Positions 7,818-17,895 of a DNA stretch of 64,000 bases are shown piece after piece. Source of the stretch: Clostridiaceae bacterium (GTDB lineage: Bacteria; Bacillota; Clostridia; Clostridiales; Clostridiaceae); contig JACMJL010000156.1 of NCBI GenBank assembly GCA_014380625.1, positions 1-64,000 of the forward strand. The letters run 5' to 3'. Within the stretch, counting starts at the first letter, position 1, and each line of letters starts with the position of its first letter. A model generated the notes under the pieces. It was not told where the DNA came from, searched no databases, and was given only the letters and a program-made list of their open reading frames with translations. A program made the position numbers and the translations under genes.

Positions 7818-10403
7818 TTGGGTGTTATGATGAATGATAAGTTGCTTTTGATGTCTACAAGACTTAAAATACCGCAGGTGAGAAAAAATTATATAGTCAG
7901 AGAAGAACTTTTTTCAATGCTGGATAGAATAAATGAATACAGTGTTATCTTGATTAAAGGTGGTGCCGGCACTGGAAAAACTACACTCATCACCTCCTTT
8001 GCCAAAGAAAAGGGTATTTCAAATCTAAAATGGATAGCTCTTGATGAGAGCTGTAATAATGTTTTTTTGTTTTGGAATTATTTTATTGAAACAGTAGGTG
8101 ATTATCTTGGAGCTGGAAAGCAGGATTTCATATCCCTGTATGATTCTAATTTTCAAAAGAGTAATTTGGAACAACTTATTACTCTTTTAATAAATAGGTT
8201 GGATAATCAGGAAGATATATTTATAGTTTTAGACGACTTTTATTATATCACTGATAGTTTTTTACTCCATACTATAGACTTCTTTTTAAAGAACGTGTCT
8301 GATAATATTCATATAATTTTACTTACAAGACAAGAACCACTTCTGTATTTAGGAGCTATTAACATGAAAGGTAGACTTCTTGTAATGAATGAAACTGACT
8401 TAAAACTTCCATTGGAATCCGGAATAAGATTTTTAAAAGATACTTTGAAATTTAAACTTAAACTGGAGACACTGGATTTTATGAATAACCTTTCTGAGGG
8501 GTGGATAGGGGGATTACAGCTTGTTGCTGCTGTAGCTGGTGGGAAGAATGAAACTGAAATTATGAGGTTGAACCTCGATAATAGGCTTATAGAGGGGTAT
8601 CTTACAAAAGAAATCTATGATTTTTTAGAACCTTCAGAAAAGGAGTTTCTTGTAGTAACTTCTATGCTGTCATATTTTAATGAAGCCCTATGCATTAAAA
8701 TGTTAGACAATTTTCAATTCAAAAAAGTTATGGATAGTCTTTTGCAAAAGAATATCTTAATTATATGCATTGATGAGAAAAATGAAATTTATAGATATCA
8801 TAATATTTTAAAAGAATATTTAAAAGGAATATTTAAGGGCCTTAATAAGAAAACTCAAACCCAGTTTCATAGAAAGGCAGCAGAAGTTCTCGAAAAGCTT
8901 GGAGATTATAACCAGTGCATTGATCAATTGCTACATGCTGAGGATTACGAATCTGCAATGAAGCTTATTATAGAGCTTCCTAATAATGCAACATTATTTT
9001 CATATGTTGATTGTATTCCCAAAAAAGTTATTACAAAAAATTCAGATTTTGCATATCAATGTTTCTTTTACTATTATGTTAATATAGAATTTGAAAAGTG
9101 TAAGGAATTGTATGAGGCACTAAAGGACAATACTTATGAGAATCAAACCTTTTCTGCATTTAGATTTTCAAATATGTTTGTAGAAGACACTTATAAATTA
9201 AATGAAATTGATGTTTTACCTATTTCAAAAATTGATAAATTACCTTTGAAAGAAACAACAAAGGCTTTAATATTAATTAAAGATGCTAGCTTTTTACATG
9301 TTCAATGCAAATATTATGAGGCATTGAAATTCATAGATAAAGCCATGAGTTACTTGGTAATCCGTAGTAACTACTATATCGTTTTCTTTTGTTTTAGTAT
9401 TAAATCTCAAATACTGGAGGATATGGGGGAACTAAATAAATGTGCAGATCTGTATAAAGAGATGAATAAAATACTGGAATCAAATGAAGGCCTGTCTATG
9501 CTTACTGCAAGCTTTTATATAGGGATTATCGGGATTTATTTAAAGCAGATGGATCTAAAAAAAGCAGAGAACTACTTAAAAAGTGCAGAACAGTATCTTT
9601 CTGATTCAGTTCTTTCAATAAATAGAGGGTATATATACAACCTGGCAGAATATAAGTTTATTATTGGAGAAACAGATGAAGCTTTAGAAATGGTAAAAGG
9701 ACTTTTGAACATGGAAAGTTTTAATAATCCTGTTTATCTAGCTCCACTTTTAAAATATGTTTTCAAGTTAAATAGATTTTCGGGGGAACTTGTACAACGT
9801 TTTATAGAAGGTTATAAAAGCTTAGAAGAAATAAATAGAAGCTTGGATAGCAAGTTACTTTATGCCAATATATTATTGAAGGCAGGAGAAGTTGAACTAG
9901 CTATGAAACTTACTGATGAGATTCTAAAATACTCTCGTATGCACAAAATAAAGCTAAAGCTGGTGCAAGCATCTCTTTTCAAAATAAATATGATTTATGA
10001 AACCATAGGTAGAAAACGTGACATTATAAATTTACTCCGAGAAGCAATATTTTATAGTTATGAGGATAGTATTCTTAATCCCTATTTTTTTGAAGCTGAG
10101 GTTGTGGCTAAGGTTATAAAACAATATGAATCTGATCTATACAATGATTTAAGCTTAGCTGAAAAAGAGCATTATAAAAAGATAATGAACCTTTGTAAAA
10201 TTGGAACGAAGGCTATTCTCAGTGAAAGAGAAATTGATGTGCTAAATGAAATAGCTAATGGTGAGTCCAATAAAGTAATTGCAGAACATCTTTGTATTTC
10301 ATTAGCTACAGTTAAATCTCATATTATCAATATATACAGTAAACTGCAGGTCAATAATAGAGTTGCAGCAATAGAAGCATCCAAAAGGTATGGAATTATA
10401 TAA
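7818..10403 (+). CDS. MalT-like LuxR-family ATP-dependent transcriptional regulator (STAND)
   Basis: P-loop GGAGTGKTT, central helical repeats, C-terminal LSEREIDVLNEIANGESNKVIAEHLCISLATVKSHIINIYSKL HTH. Start may be an ATG at 7827/7830 rather than TTG. Confidence 0.88.
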   Translation: MGVMMNDKLLLMSTRLKIPQVRKNYIVREELFSMLDRINEYSVILIKGGAGTGKTTLITSFAKEKGISNLKWIALDESCNNVFLFWNYFIETVGDYLGAGKQDFISLYDSNFQKSNLEQLITLLINRLDNQEDIFIVLDDFYYITDSFLLHTIDFFLKNVSDNIHIILLTRQEPLLYLGAINMKGRLLVMNETDLKLPLESGIRFLKDTLKFKLKLETLDFMNNLSEGWIGGLQLVAAVAGGKNETEIMRLNLDNRLIEGYLTKEIYDFLEPSEKEFLVVTSMLSYFNEALCIKMLDNFQFKKVMDSLLQKNILIICIDEKNEIYRYHNILKEYLKGIFKGLNKKTQTQFHRKAAEVLEKLGDYNQCIDQLLHAEDYESAMKLIIELPNNATLFSYVDCIPKKVITKNSDFAYQCFFYYYVNIEFEKCKELYEALKDNTYENQTFSAFRFSNMFVEDTYKLNEIDVLPISKIDKLPLKETTKALILIKDASFLHVQCKYYEALKFIDKAMSYLVIRSNYYIVFFCFSIKSQILEDMGELNKCADLYKEMNKILESNEGLSMLTASFYIGIIGIYLKQMDLKKAENYLKSAEQYLSDSVLSINRGYIYNLAEYKFIIGETDEALEMVKGLLNMESFNNPVYLAPLLKYVFKLNRFSGELVQRFIEGYKSLEEINRSLDSKLLYANILLKAGEVELAMKLTDEILKYSRMHKIKLKLVQASLFKINMIYETIGRKRDIINLLREAIFYSYEDSILNPYFFEAEVVAKVIKQYESDLYNDLSLAEKEHYKKIMNLCKIGTKAILSEREIDVLNEIANGESNKVIAEHLCISLATVKSHIINIYSKLQVNNRVAAIEASKRYGII

Positions 10404-10422
10404 TACTGTTTTAATGAGCTAG

Positions 10423-10456
10423 CACCCTGAGAAATTATTCTCAGGGTTTTATTTTT
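10423..10456 (+). terminator. Rho-independent terminator
   Basis: ACCCTGAGAAATTATTCTCAGGGTTTTATTTTT. Confidence 0.85.
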
Positions 10457-10533
10457 AATTATTATCATTCACCCATTTATTCACAAGACCATAATATGAT
10501 ACTGAATAAAATTTTATTTGTGAGGGATTTTCA

Positions 10534-11346
10534 TTGGAATATTATATTAAAGTAGAACCAGATGTGAAAATTTATGTGGAAGATATTAATCCCGGAGGGA
10601 GGAAAACAATTTTATTTATACATGGATGGCCGTTAAGCCATAAAGCATATGAATATCAGTTTGATAAATTACCCCAAATGGGGTATCGATGTATCGGCAT
10701 GGATACCAGAGGATTTGGAGATTCAGATAAACCTTTCTCTGGATACTCTTATGATAGACTGGCAGACGATATAAGGGCTGTAGTTGAAGCTCTTAAATTA
10801 AAAGATTTCACATTAGCAGGACATTCTATGGGTGGAGCAACTGCCATTCGATATATGGCTCGCCACAACGGTTATGGGGTATTAAAACTTGCGCTTTTCG
10901 GGGCTGCAGCTCCTAGCTTAACTAGACGTCCAGGTTTTCCCTTTGGATTACCCAAAGAAGATGTAACTAAGCTTATTTTGCAAACCTATAATGACCGTCC
11001 CAAAATGCTAAGAGATTTTGGAGACATGTTTTTGTTTAAGTATGCTACTGAGCCACTATCAGATTGGTTTTTTCAATTAGGATTAGAGGCGGCTGGTTGG
11101 GCCACTGCTGCTGCTGCAACAACCTTTAGAGATGAAAGCTTATTTTCTGATTTAGAGAAAATATGTGTTAAAACCTTAATTCTTCATGGTGTTCAAGATA
11201 AAGTTTGTCTGTTTTCATTAGCTGAAGCCATGCACCAAGGCATTAAAAACTCTAAGCTAGTACCCTTTGAGAACAGTGGTCATGGATTGTTCTGGGAAGA
11301 ACAGGATAAGTTTAACAAGGAATTAATTCAATTTATTGAGGAATAA
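10534..11346 (+). CDS. Alpha/beta hydrolase (non-heme haloperoxidase-like)
   Basis: FIHGWPLSHKAYEYQ, GHSMGGA nucleophile elbow, C-terminal SGHG histidine; TTG start. Confidence 0.88.
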   Translation: MEYYIKVEPDVKIYVEDINPGGRKTILFIHGWPLSHKAYEYQFDKLPQMGYRCIGMDTRGFGDSDKPFSGYSYDRLADDIRAVVEALKLKDFTLAGHSMGGATAIRYMARHNGYGVLKLALFGAAAPSLTRRPGFPFGLPKEDVTKLILQTYNDRPKMLRDFGDMFLFKYATEPLSDWFFQLGLEAAGWATAAAATTFRDESLFSDLEKICVKTLILHGVQDKVCLFSLAEAMHQGIKNSKLVPFENSGHGLFWEEQDKFNKELIQFIEE

Positions 11347-11466
11347 AGTTTAAAATTCTAAATACAAAATATATGGGCATCTGATTGAAGCCATTAATTT
11401 AGTCACATTTTTTAACCAGGAGGATATTATATTAGAGAGAAAGGTACTACTTAAATTAAATAGGAG

Positions 11467-11844
11467 ATGAATAAGATGAGTAAATCAAGAAAAAAATGTG
11501 GTTGTGATTCAGATATATCTAATATTGTTGATACATCTAATAATTCCAGAAGTAGACAATCTGGAAGAAGAAGATTCATGTTTCCAACAGATATTAGGGC
11601 TCTTTTAATACTAGTAGCAGAAGATGATGATGAAGATAATAGAGTATCAATAGTTCTTGATGCATGTTCTAATCATTGTTTTATTGAAGATGCAAGAGTT
11701 ATTGCTGTTATGGATAATACTGTTGTAATTAGAGATTGTGATAAGTTTAGATTTGTTTGCATTGGCTGTATTTGTGAAGTTATGGTTGATTGTGATGTTA
11801 TTCTGGATGAACTTTTCGAGCAAAATTCGTTAAGTAGAGATTAA
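11467..11844 (+). CDS. Hypothetical acidic, Cys-rich protein
   Basis: 125 aa; CGCDSD, DACSNHCF, CIGCICEVMVDCD; RBS AGGAGATG. Family not recognised. Confidence 0.5.
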   Translation: MNKMSKSRKKCGCDSDISNIVDTSNNSRSRQSGRRRFMFPTDIRALLILVAEDDDEDNRVSIVLDACSNHCFIEDARVIAVMDNTVVIRDCDKFRFVCIGCICEVMVDCDVILDELFEQNSLSRD

Positions 11845-12056
11845 ATAGAGATTAATAGTGACTTTTATAGCCTTTAAGAAACAAAATTCAAAATCTTTTC
11901 ACTAAACAAAGAAGACATGTACATTTCTAAAGAAGTATGCATGTCTTTGACCTTTGTGAATTTTCTAGAATAATTAAAACAGTGTATCATTGAAGACTAT
12001 AATTAACTAATATATAATTAGATAATATATAATAAACTAAAAAACGAGGAGGATAA

Positions 12057-13436
12057 ATGAAAATGCATAGCATTAGAACAAGACTAAGTTTAATATTAAT
12101 TGTTTGCTCAATTGCCGCAGTATTATTGACAACTTTATTTGTAAATTTGGCTATTAATAGTACTTTTAATGAGTATTTGAGCGATATTCAACAGAAGAGA
12201 AATGTAAGTATTGTAGAGCATTTTCAGCAAGTTTATAAGAGTGATAGACAATGGACAAAGGTTTCTGGTACTGAAATGATGCATGAGGCATATATGTCAA
12301 ATTATTGTATTACTCTTTTGGATGTAAATAAAAATCAAGTTTGGGGTATGAGTCCTACGGATATAAAAGAAAAAACTCAAATGATTATGCACGGTCAAGG
12401 AGATGGGGTGTATACCTCCAAAACCTTTGATATTAAGGATAATAATGAGACTGTAGGTTACGTTTTAATCGGTCAATATTATCCAGTTATATTATCAGAG
12501 GATGATGTGAATTTTAAAAATTCAATTAATAGGGGTATAGGAATTGGTGCACTAGTAACTATAATCGTAGTTTCTTTCATAGGACTTACCTTGTCAAAGC
12601 AGTTTTCAAAACCAATTGCTCAAGTATCTGATATGGCTATGGATTTATCAAATGGTAATTACGAAACAAAGTCAGAGGTTAAAAGTAAAATTAGAGAGCT
12701 TAGTTATTTAACTGCAAGTATTAATAATTTAAGAGACAAGCTAAAAGAACAAAATGGGCTTAGAAAAAAACTTGTATCTGATATATCACATGAGATAAGA
12801 ACACCTTTAAATATTCTACAAAATAATCTTGAAGCTATGATTGATGGAATAATTTCTGTCTCACCACAGCGATTAGTAAGTCTTAATGATGAGGTAATAA
12901 GATTTAGTAAGTTACTAGATAACCTTCAAATATTAAAACAATTTGAAGCAGATGACATTAAATTTAATCAAGAGGATTTATTTATCGATGACTTGGTTGT
13001 TGGGGTTTGTAAAGATTTTTCAATAGCAGCTAGGGAGAAAAACATAGAACTTCAATATAACATTGAATCTGGAGGAAAATATTTGATTTTTGGAGATTTA
13101 GATAAGCTTAAGCAAGTATTTATTAACCTTATGTCAAATTCCATAAAGTTTACTAGTACTAACGGAAAAATGTGGATAAGTATGAATGAAAATAATGAAC
13201 AGATAGTAGTTAGGGTAAAAGATACGGGGATGGGTATAAAGAGAGAAGATATTCCATTTATATTCGAAAGATTATATAGAGGGGATAAGAGTAGGCATGA
13301 AATTCAAGGTAGCGGACTTGGACTAACAATGGTTAAAAGAATTTTAGATCTTCATTCAGCTACCATTAAGGTAGAAAGCGAAGAGGGTAAGGGGACTGAA
13401 TTTATTATATATTTTAATAAGAAAATAGAACATTGA
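12057..13436 (+). CDS. Membrane sensor histidine kinase (HAMP-HisKA-HATPase), no adjacent response regulator
   Basis: Two TMs flanking an extracytoplasmic domain; SDISHEIRTPLNIL H-box; NLMSNSIKFT N-box; GSGLGLTMVKRI. Confidence 0.9.
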   Translation: MKMHSIRTRLSLILIVCSIAAVLLTTLFVNLAINSTFNEYLSDIQQKRNVSIVEHFQQVYKSDRQWTKVSGTEMMHEAYMSNYCITLLDVNKNQVWGMSPTDIKEKTQMIMHGQGDGVYTSKTFDIKDNNETVGYVLIGQYYPVILSEDDVNFKNSINRGIGIGALVTIIVVSFIGLTLSKQFSKPIAQVSDMAMDLSNGNYETKSEVKSKIRELSYLTASINNLRDKLKEQNGLRKKLVSDISHEIRTPLNILQNNLEAMIDGIISVSPQRLVSLNDEVIRFSKLLDNLQILKQFEADDIKFNQEDLFIDDLVVGVCKDFSIAAREKNIELQYNIESGGKYLIFGDLDKLKQVFINLMSNSIKFTSTNGKMWISMNENNEQIVVRVKDTGMGIKREDIPFIFERLYRGDKSRHEIQGSGLGLTMVKRILDLHSATIKVESEEGKGTEFIIYFNKKIEH

Positions 13437-13525
13437 ACATAATGGGTATAAATATGTACTTTGATGTAAAGTATAACAATGGCTAATATTATTAAAATAG
13501 GATTGATTTACGGAAGGGGCTATTT

Positions 13526-14530
13526 ATGAAGATTGTATCATGGAACACTACTAATAAGTGTAATATGTACTGTGAGCATTGTTACAGAGATGCAGGTGTT
13601 GAAGCCAAAGAAGAATTAAATACTATAGAAGGAAAGGCACTTTTAGATGAAATATCTAAAGCCGGGTTTAACATAATAATCTTTTCTGGTGGGGAGCCCT
13701 TAGTTAGATCTGACATTTATGAATTAGTAGAGCATGCTTCAAAAATAGGATTACGACCTGTGCTTGGAAGTAATGGAACTTTAATAACTCCAGAAGTTGC
13801 TAAGAGATTAAAAGATGTAGGGGTTAAAGGTATTGGTATTAGTTTGGATAGTCTTGATCCTAAGAAACATGACGAGTTTAGAACGTATGAAGGTGGCTTT
13901 ACTGCAACGGTTAATGGCATGAAAAACTGTAGAGAAGTTGGTTTACCTTTTCAAGTACACACAACAGTAATGAATTGGAATATGGATGAAATACTTGACA
14001 TAACTGATTTTGCAGTTAGTCTGGGTGCCGTGGCTCATCATACTTTTTTCTTAGTCCCTACTGGAAGGGGATTAAACATTGAAAAACAATCCTTAAATCC
14101 AGAACAGTATGAAGGACTATTAACAGCTATCATGTTAAAGCAGAAGGAAGTTAATATAGAATTAAAACCTACCTGTGCACCCCAGTTTATGAGGATCGCA
14201 AAGGAAATGGGCATGAATCCTAGGTTTAGTAGGGGGTGTTTAGCGGGAACTAGTTATTGTATCATTAGTCCTATAGGAGACGTACAGCCATGTGCATATC
14301 TGAATTTGCCCATTGGAAATGTAAGAACCACACCTTTTAGTCAAATTTGGAATAGCAACACTATATTTGAAAAATTAAGAACTTTAGATTACAAAGGGAA
14401 ATGTGGTGTTTGTAAATACAAGCAAGCCTGTGGTGGTTGCCGTGCACGTGTAGCATTTTATAATAATGGAGATTATATGGCAGGGGAAAAACAATGCTTG
14501 TATAATAACGAACAAGTTGTAAGTATTTAA
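13526..14530 (+). CDS. Radical SAM/SPASM protein (NirJ/Ahb-like)
   Basis: CNMYCEHC radical SAM motif; GGEPL; C-terminal CLAGTSYCIISPIGDVQPCAYL...CGVCKYKQACGGCRAR. Confidence 0.8.
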   Translation: MKIVSWNTTNKCNMYCEHCYRDAGVEAKEELNTIEGKALLDEISKAGFNIIIFSGGEPLVRSDIYELVEHASKIGLRPVLGSNGTLITPEVAKRLKDVGVKGIGISLDSLDPKKHDEFRTYEGGFTATVNGMKNCREVGLPFQVHTTVMNWNMDEILDITDFAVSLGAVAHHTFFLVPTGRGLNIEKQSLNPEQYEGLLTAIMLKQKEVNIELKPTCAPQFMRIAKEMGMNPRFSRGCLAGTSYCIISPIGDVQPCAYLNLPIGNVRTTPFSQIWNSNTIFEKLRTLDYKGKCGVCKYKQACGGCRARVAFYNNGDYMAGEKQCLYNNEQVVSI

Positions 14531-14671
14531 CGATAGTGTGGAGTTCATGTATGTTCTTTCTGCGTGTTTTGAGAAGTAAAATTAGATAGTAGAAAACAGC
14601 AGGAATTTTTAATAGTACTTATGCTATAATTCTTATATAAATAAGTTTATGTAAGGAGCTGTACTTTAATT

Positions 14672-15133
14672 ATGAATAATGCATATTGTTATGAAACCAA
14701 AATAGGAAAAATAATAATTGTTGAAAATGGCAGTGCTATTACCAGGCTGTATTTTGGAGAGGTCATTCCTAAAGATGTTAACGTTATTGAAACTCCTTTA
14801 CTTGAAAGAGTAATTCTAGAGTTTAGAGAATATCTATGTGGGAAAAGAAAAGTATTTGATTTCCCCCTTGCACCACAAGGCACAGAATTTCAACAAAAGG
14901 TTTGGAAAGCATTAAAAGAAATTCCTTATGGGAAAACCTATAGTTACAAAGATGTAGCTATAAGTATTGGAAATGAGAAGGCATGTCGTGCTGTAGGTAT
15001 GGCCAATAATAAAAATCCTATACTTATTTTTATTCCCTGCCATCGTGTCATTGGCGCTACGGGTAATTTGGTTGGTTATGCAGGTGGTTTAGAGGTGAAA
15101 AAAACACTTTTAGCTATGGAACAAGAAAATTGA
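14672..15133 (+). CDS. ogt: Methylated-DNA--protein-cysteine methyltransferase
   Basis: Active-site IPCHRVIGATGNLVGYAGGL. Confidence 0.93.
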   Translation: MNNAYCYETKIGKIIIVENGSAITRLYFGEVIPKDVNVIETPLLERVILEFREYLCGKRKVFDFPLAPQGTEFQQKVWKALKEIPYGKTYSYKDVAISIGNEKACRAVGMANNKNPILIFIPCHRVIGATGNLVGYAGGLEVKKTLLAMEQEN

Positions 15134-15343
15134 AAAATACAATAAGAGAACAAATCCTCTAATTAGCAATAGTACAAAACTTCTTTACTACCTAGATAGA
15201 TATGGTAGATATGTATTATCTATGATTGTTAAAGTATAAGTTATTATAAAAGTCAATAATAATTAACTCAACTGTATTGACTACTAAAAAATAATGAAGT
15301 ATCATGTGGGAAGATTATCTTTTTATTTAGGGGGCCGATTGTA

Positions 15344-15847
15344 TTGCAATTTTCCATAGGAGTAGAGTACGCATTACATTGTTTATTATATATGATAGAT
15401 ATCCCATCAGGAAAAGCTGTAGGAATTAAAGATCTGGCAGCCTTTCAAGGCGTATCAGAAACTTATTTATCAAAGGTATATACAAAATTAAGAAAAGCAG
15501 GTATAGTCAAGTCAATTCCAGGTGTTAATGGAGGATATGAGTTAGCACGTATTCCAGAAAGTATAACTTTTTGGGACGTGGTTGAAGCAGTGGAGGGGAC
15601 GACCCATCTATTTCAGTGTGCAGAGATTAGACAAAAAAGCATTATTTTAGATAAAAATAATTTACCTGATACATATACAAAATGTCCTTGTTTGATAAAA
15701 GTTGTAATGTTAGAAGCAGAAGATCAGATGAGACAATATCTGAACAAACAGAGTTTAGGCTGGTTACATGAACAAGTATACAATAAGATCCCAGCAGAAC
15801 ATGGAAAAGCAACCATTGAATGGTTTAATAATACTAAATCGCGATAA
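15344..15847 (+). CDS. Rrf2 family transcriptional regulator
   Basis: YALHCLLYM...IKDLAAFQGVSETYLSKVYTKLRKAGIVKSIPGVNGGYELAR wHTH typical of Rrf2; TTG start. Confidence 0.85.
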   Translation: MQFSIGVEYALHCLLYMIDIPSGKAVGIKDLAAFQGVSETYLSKVYTKLRKAGIVKSIPGVNGGYELARIPESITFWDVVEAVEGTTHLFQCAEIRQKSIILDKNNLPDTYTKCPCLIKVVMLEAEDQMRQYLNKQSLGWLHEQVYNKIPAEHGKATIEWFNNTKSR

Positions 15848-15854
15848 ACGGAAG

Positions 15855-15940
15855 ATACCTTAATAGAATTTCAATGCTTTCAAAGTATACCAATACTTTG
15901 TTAAAATAGCTTTGAATCATTCTCTTAAGGTATTTTTTAT
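15855..15940 (+). terminator. Extended nested hairpin ending in a T run
   Basis: Outer ATACCTTAA (15855-15863) / TTAAGGTAT (15925-15933); inner CAAAGTAT-ACCA-ATACTTTG (15881-15900); followed by TTTTTATTTTAT. Confidence 0.55.
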
Positions 15941-16064
15941 TTTATATAAAGTCATAAAATGAAAATAAGTAGCAATGATTCTATATTTTAGAAAACACAT
16001 TAAAGACATATAATGAAATAGAAATAGTTGATGAATGGAATATTTGAAGTAAGGAGTATAAATA

Positions 16065-16964
16065 ATGGAAATAAAACAATTTAGAAAAAATAAGGATAAC
16101 TTAGTGGCATACCTATTCTTGTTACCGGCTTTAGTAGGATTTATAACTTTTATAATAATTCCCTTTGTATCATCTCTTATATTAAGTTTTACAGAATGGA
16201 ACTTTGTATCAGGTCTTAGTGGAATTAAATTTATAGGACTTAATAATTTTAAAGAATTATTTACTGATCCATGGTTTATAAGTTCCTTTACAAACAATCT
16301 AGTATTTGCTATTACAGTAGTTCCTATTTCTTTAATCTTAGGATTAATAATAGCAGCTGTTATACAAAAATACGTTTATGCTGGCAATCTAATGAAGGTT
16401 ATGATTTTTATGCCCTACATTTCAAGTGTTGTGGCCATTGCCATAGTATGGATGGTTATGCTTCAGCCTTCCTATGGACCCATAAATCAGTTCTTAGGGA
16501 GTATGGGCATTACTAATCCTCCTAAATGGCTTGCAGATATAAAATGGGCTTTACCAACTTTAATTCTTATAAGTATATGGCAAGGCATCGGCTACTATGT
16601 AATCATTTACATAGGAGGGTTAAACTCAATTCCTAAGGATTTATACGAATCAGCTGAGATAGATGGAGCAACCTTTTGGGGTAAGTTTTTTAAGATATCG
16701 GTTCCACTTGTTTCGCCCACTACATTTTTTCTAGCAATAACCGGAATTATAGCTTCCTTTAAAGTATTTGACTTAATTAGTGTATTAACAGATGGAGGAC
16801 CTGGTACCTCCACCACAGTAATTGCTTATTACATGTATAAAACAGCCTTCCGATACCAAAAAATGGGGTATGCAAGTGCAATGGCGGCAGTGGTATTTCT
16901 TATAATATTTATAATTACACTTCTGCAATGGAAGGGACAAAAGAAATTGGTTAATTATGATTAG
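16065..16964 (+). CDS. Sugar ABC transporter permease (MalF-like)
   Basis: MalF/UgpA-type TMs; EAA-like motif YESAEIDGATFWGKFFKISVPLV. Confidence 0.92.
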   Translation: MEIKQFRKNKDNLVAYLFLLPALVGFITFIIIPFVSSLILSFTEWNFVSGLSGIKFIGLNNFKELFTDPWFISSFTNNLVFAITVVPISLILGLIIAAVIQKYVYAGNLMKVMIFMPYISSVVAIAIVWMVMLQPSYGPINQFLGSMGITNPPKWLADIKWALPTLILISIWQGIGYYVIIYIGGLNSIPKDLYESAEIDGATFWGKFFKISVPLVSPTTFFLAITGIIASFKVFDLISVLTDGGPGTSTTVIAYYMYKTAFRYQKMGYASAMAAVVFLIIFIITLLQWKGQKKLVNYD

Positions 16965-17823
16965 TTTGAAGGAGATAAAGGTAATGTTAATTAATAGAAA
17001 AGTCAAATACTCAAAAATAATTCTAACAGTTATAATGATGCTATTTGCACTAACCATGGTTATACCTTTTTTATGGATGATATCTTCTTCCTGTAAAATT
17101 GAAAAAGATATTTTCACCTTCCCAATTCAATGGATACCTAATAAGTGGAATCTAATTAACAACTATAAAACGGTTTGGGGCGACCAATATAATTTTGGCC
17201 TGTATTATTGGAATTCAATTAAAGTAACAGTTCTAACCACCTTCTTTCAAGTTGCAATTTCTGCCATGGCAGGTTTTGCTTTTGCTAAGTTGGATTTTAA
17301 ATTCAAAAATCAGTTATTTTTATTATTTCTAGCCACCATGATGATCCCGGATCAGGTAACGATAGTGCCTCAGTTTATGATTCTAAATAATCTGAATTTA
17401 TATGATACCCATGAGGGATTGATTTTGATTGGGAGTTTTAGTATATTTGGAATATTTTTTTTAAGACAATATATGACTTCTATTCCTGATTCAATTATGG
17501 AGGCCTCAAAAATAGATGGGGCTAATTACCTCACCATATTTTTAAGAATAATAATTCCAATAAGTAAACCAGCTTTAGCAACCTTGGCCATACTTAAATT
17601 TGTATGGACCTGGAACGACTATATGCATCCGTTAATATTTTTAAATTCACAAAAGTTATTTACCATACAAATTGGAATTAAGTCCTTTGTAACTGATTTT
17701 TCTGCTGATTACGCACTAATGATGGCAGCAGCAGTATCTGCTACGCTTCCATTAATTATAGTATTTCTAATTGGACAGAGAAGTGTTATTGAAGGAATAA
17801 CTAATGGAGCAGTTAAGGGCTAG
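16957..17823 (+). CDS. Sugar ABC transporter permease (MalG-like)
   Basis: EAA motif MEASKIDGANYLTIFLRIIIPISKPALATL. Confidence 0.92.
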   Translation: MISLKEIKVMLINRKVKYSKIILTVIMMLFALTMVIPFLWMISSSCKIEKDIFTFPIQWIPNKWNLINNYKTVWGDQYNFGLYYWNSIKVTVLTTFFQVAISAMAGFAFAKLDFKFKNQLFLLFLATMMIPDQVTIVPQFMILNNLNLYDTHEGLILIGSFSIFGIFFLRQYMTSIPDSIMEASKIDGANYLTIFLRIIIPISKPALATLAILKFVWTWNDYMHPLIFLNSQKLFTIQIGIKSFVTDFSADYALMMAAAVSATLPLIIVFLIGQRSVIEGITNGAVKG

Positions 17824-17895
17824 GGCTTTAGAAACATTATTTTGCACCACAAAAGGTGGGGTACAATATAAAAAAATAATAGGGGGAAAGTTAAT

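Noticed and set aside
13717-13920. Minus-strand ORF inside the radical SAM gene
   Set aside because: Antisense shadow ORF.
15917-17117. ORFs 15917-16297 (-), 16271-16516 (+), 16607-16816 (-), 16785-17117 (-)
   Set aside because: Overlap two well-supported sugar permease genes and have no domain or RBS support.
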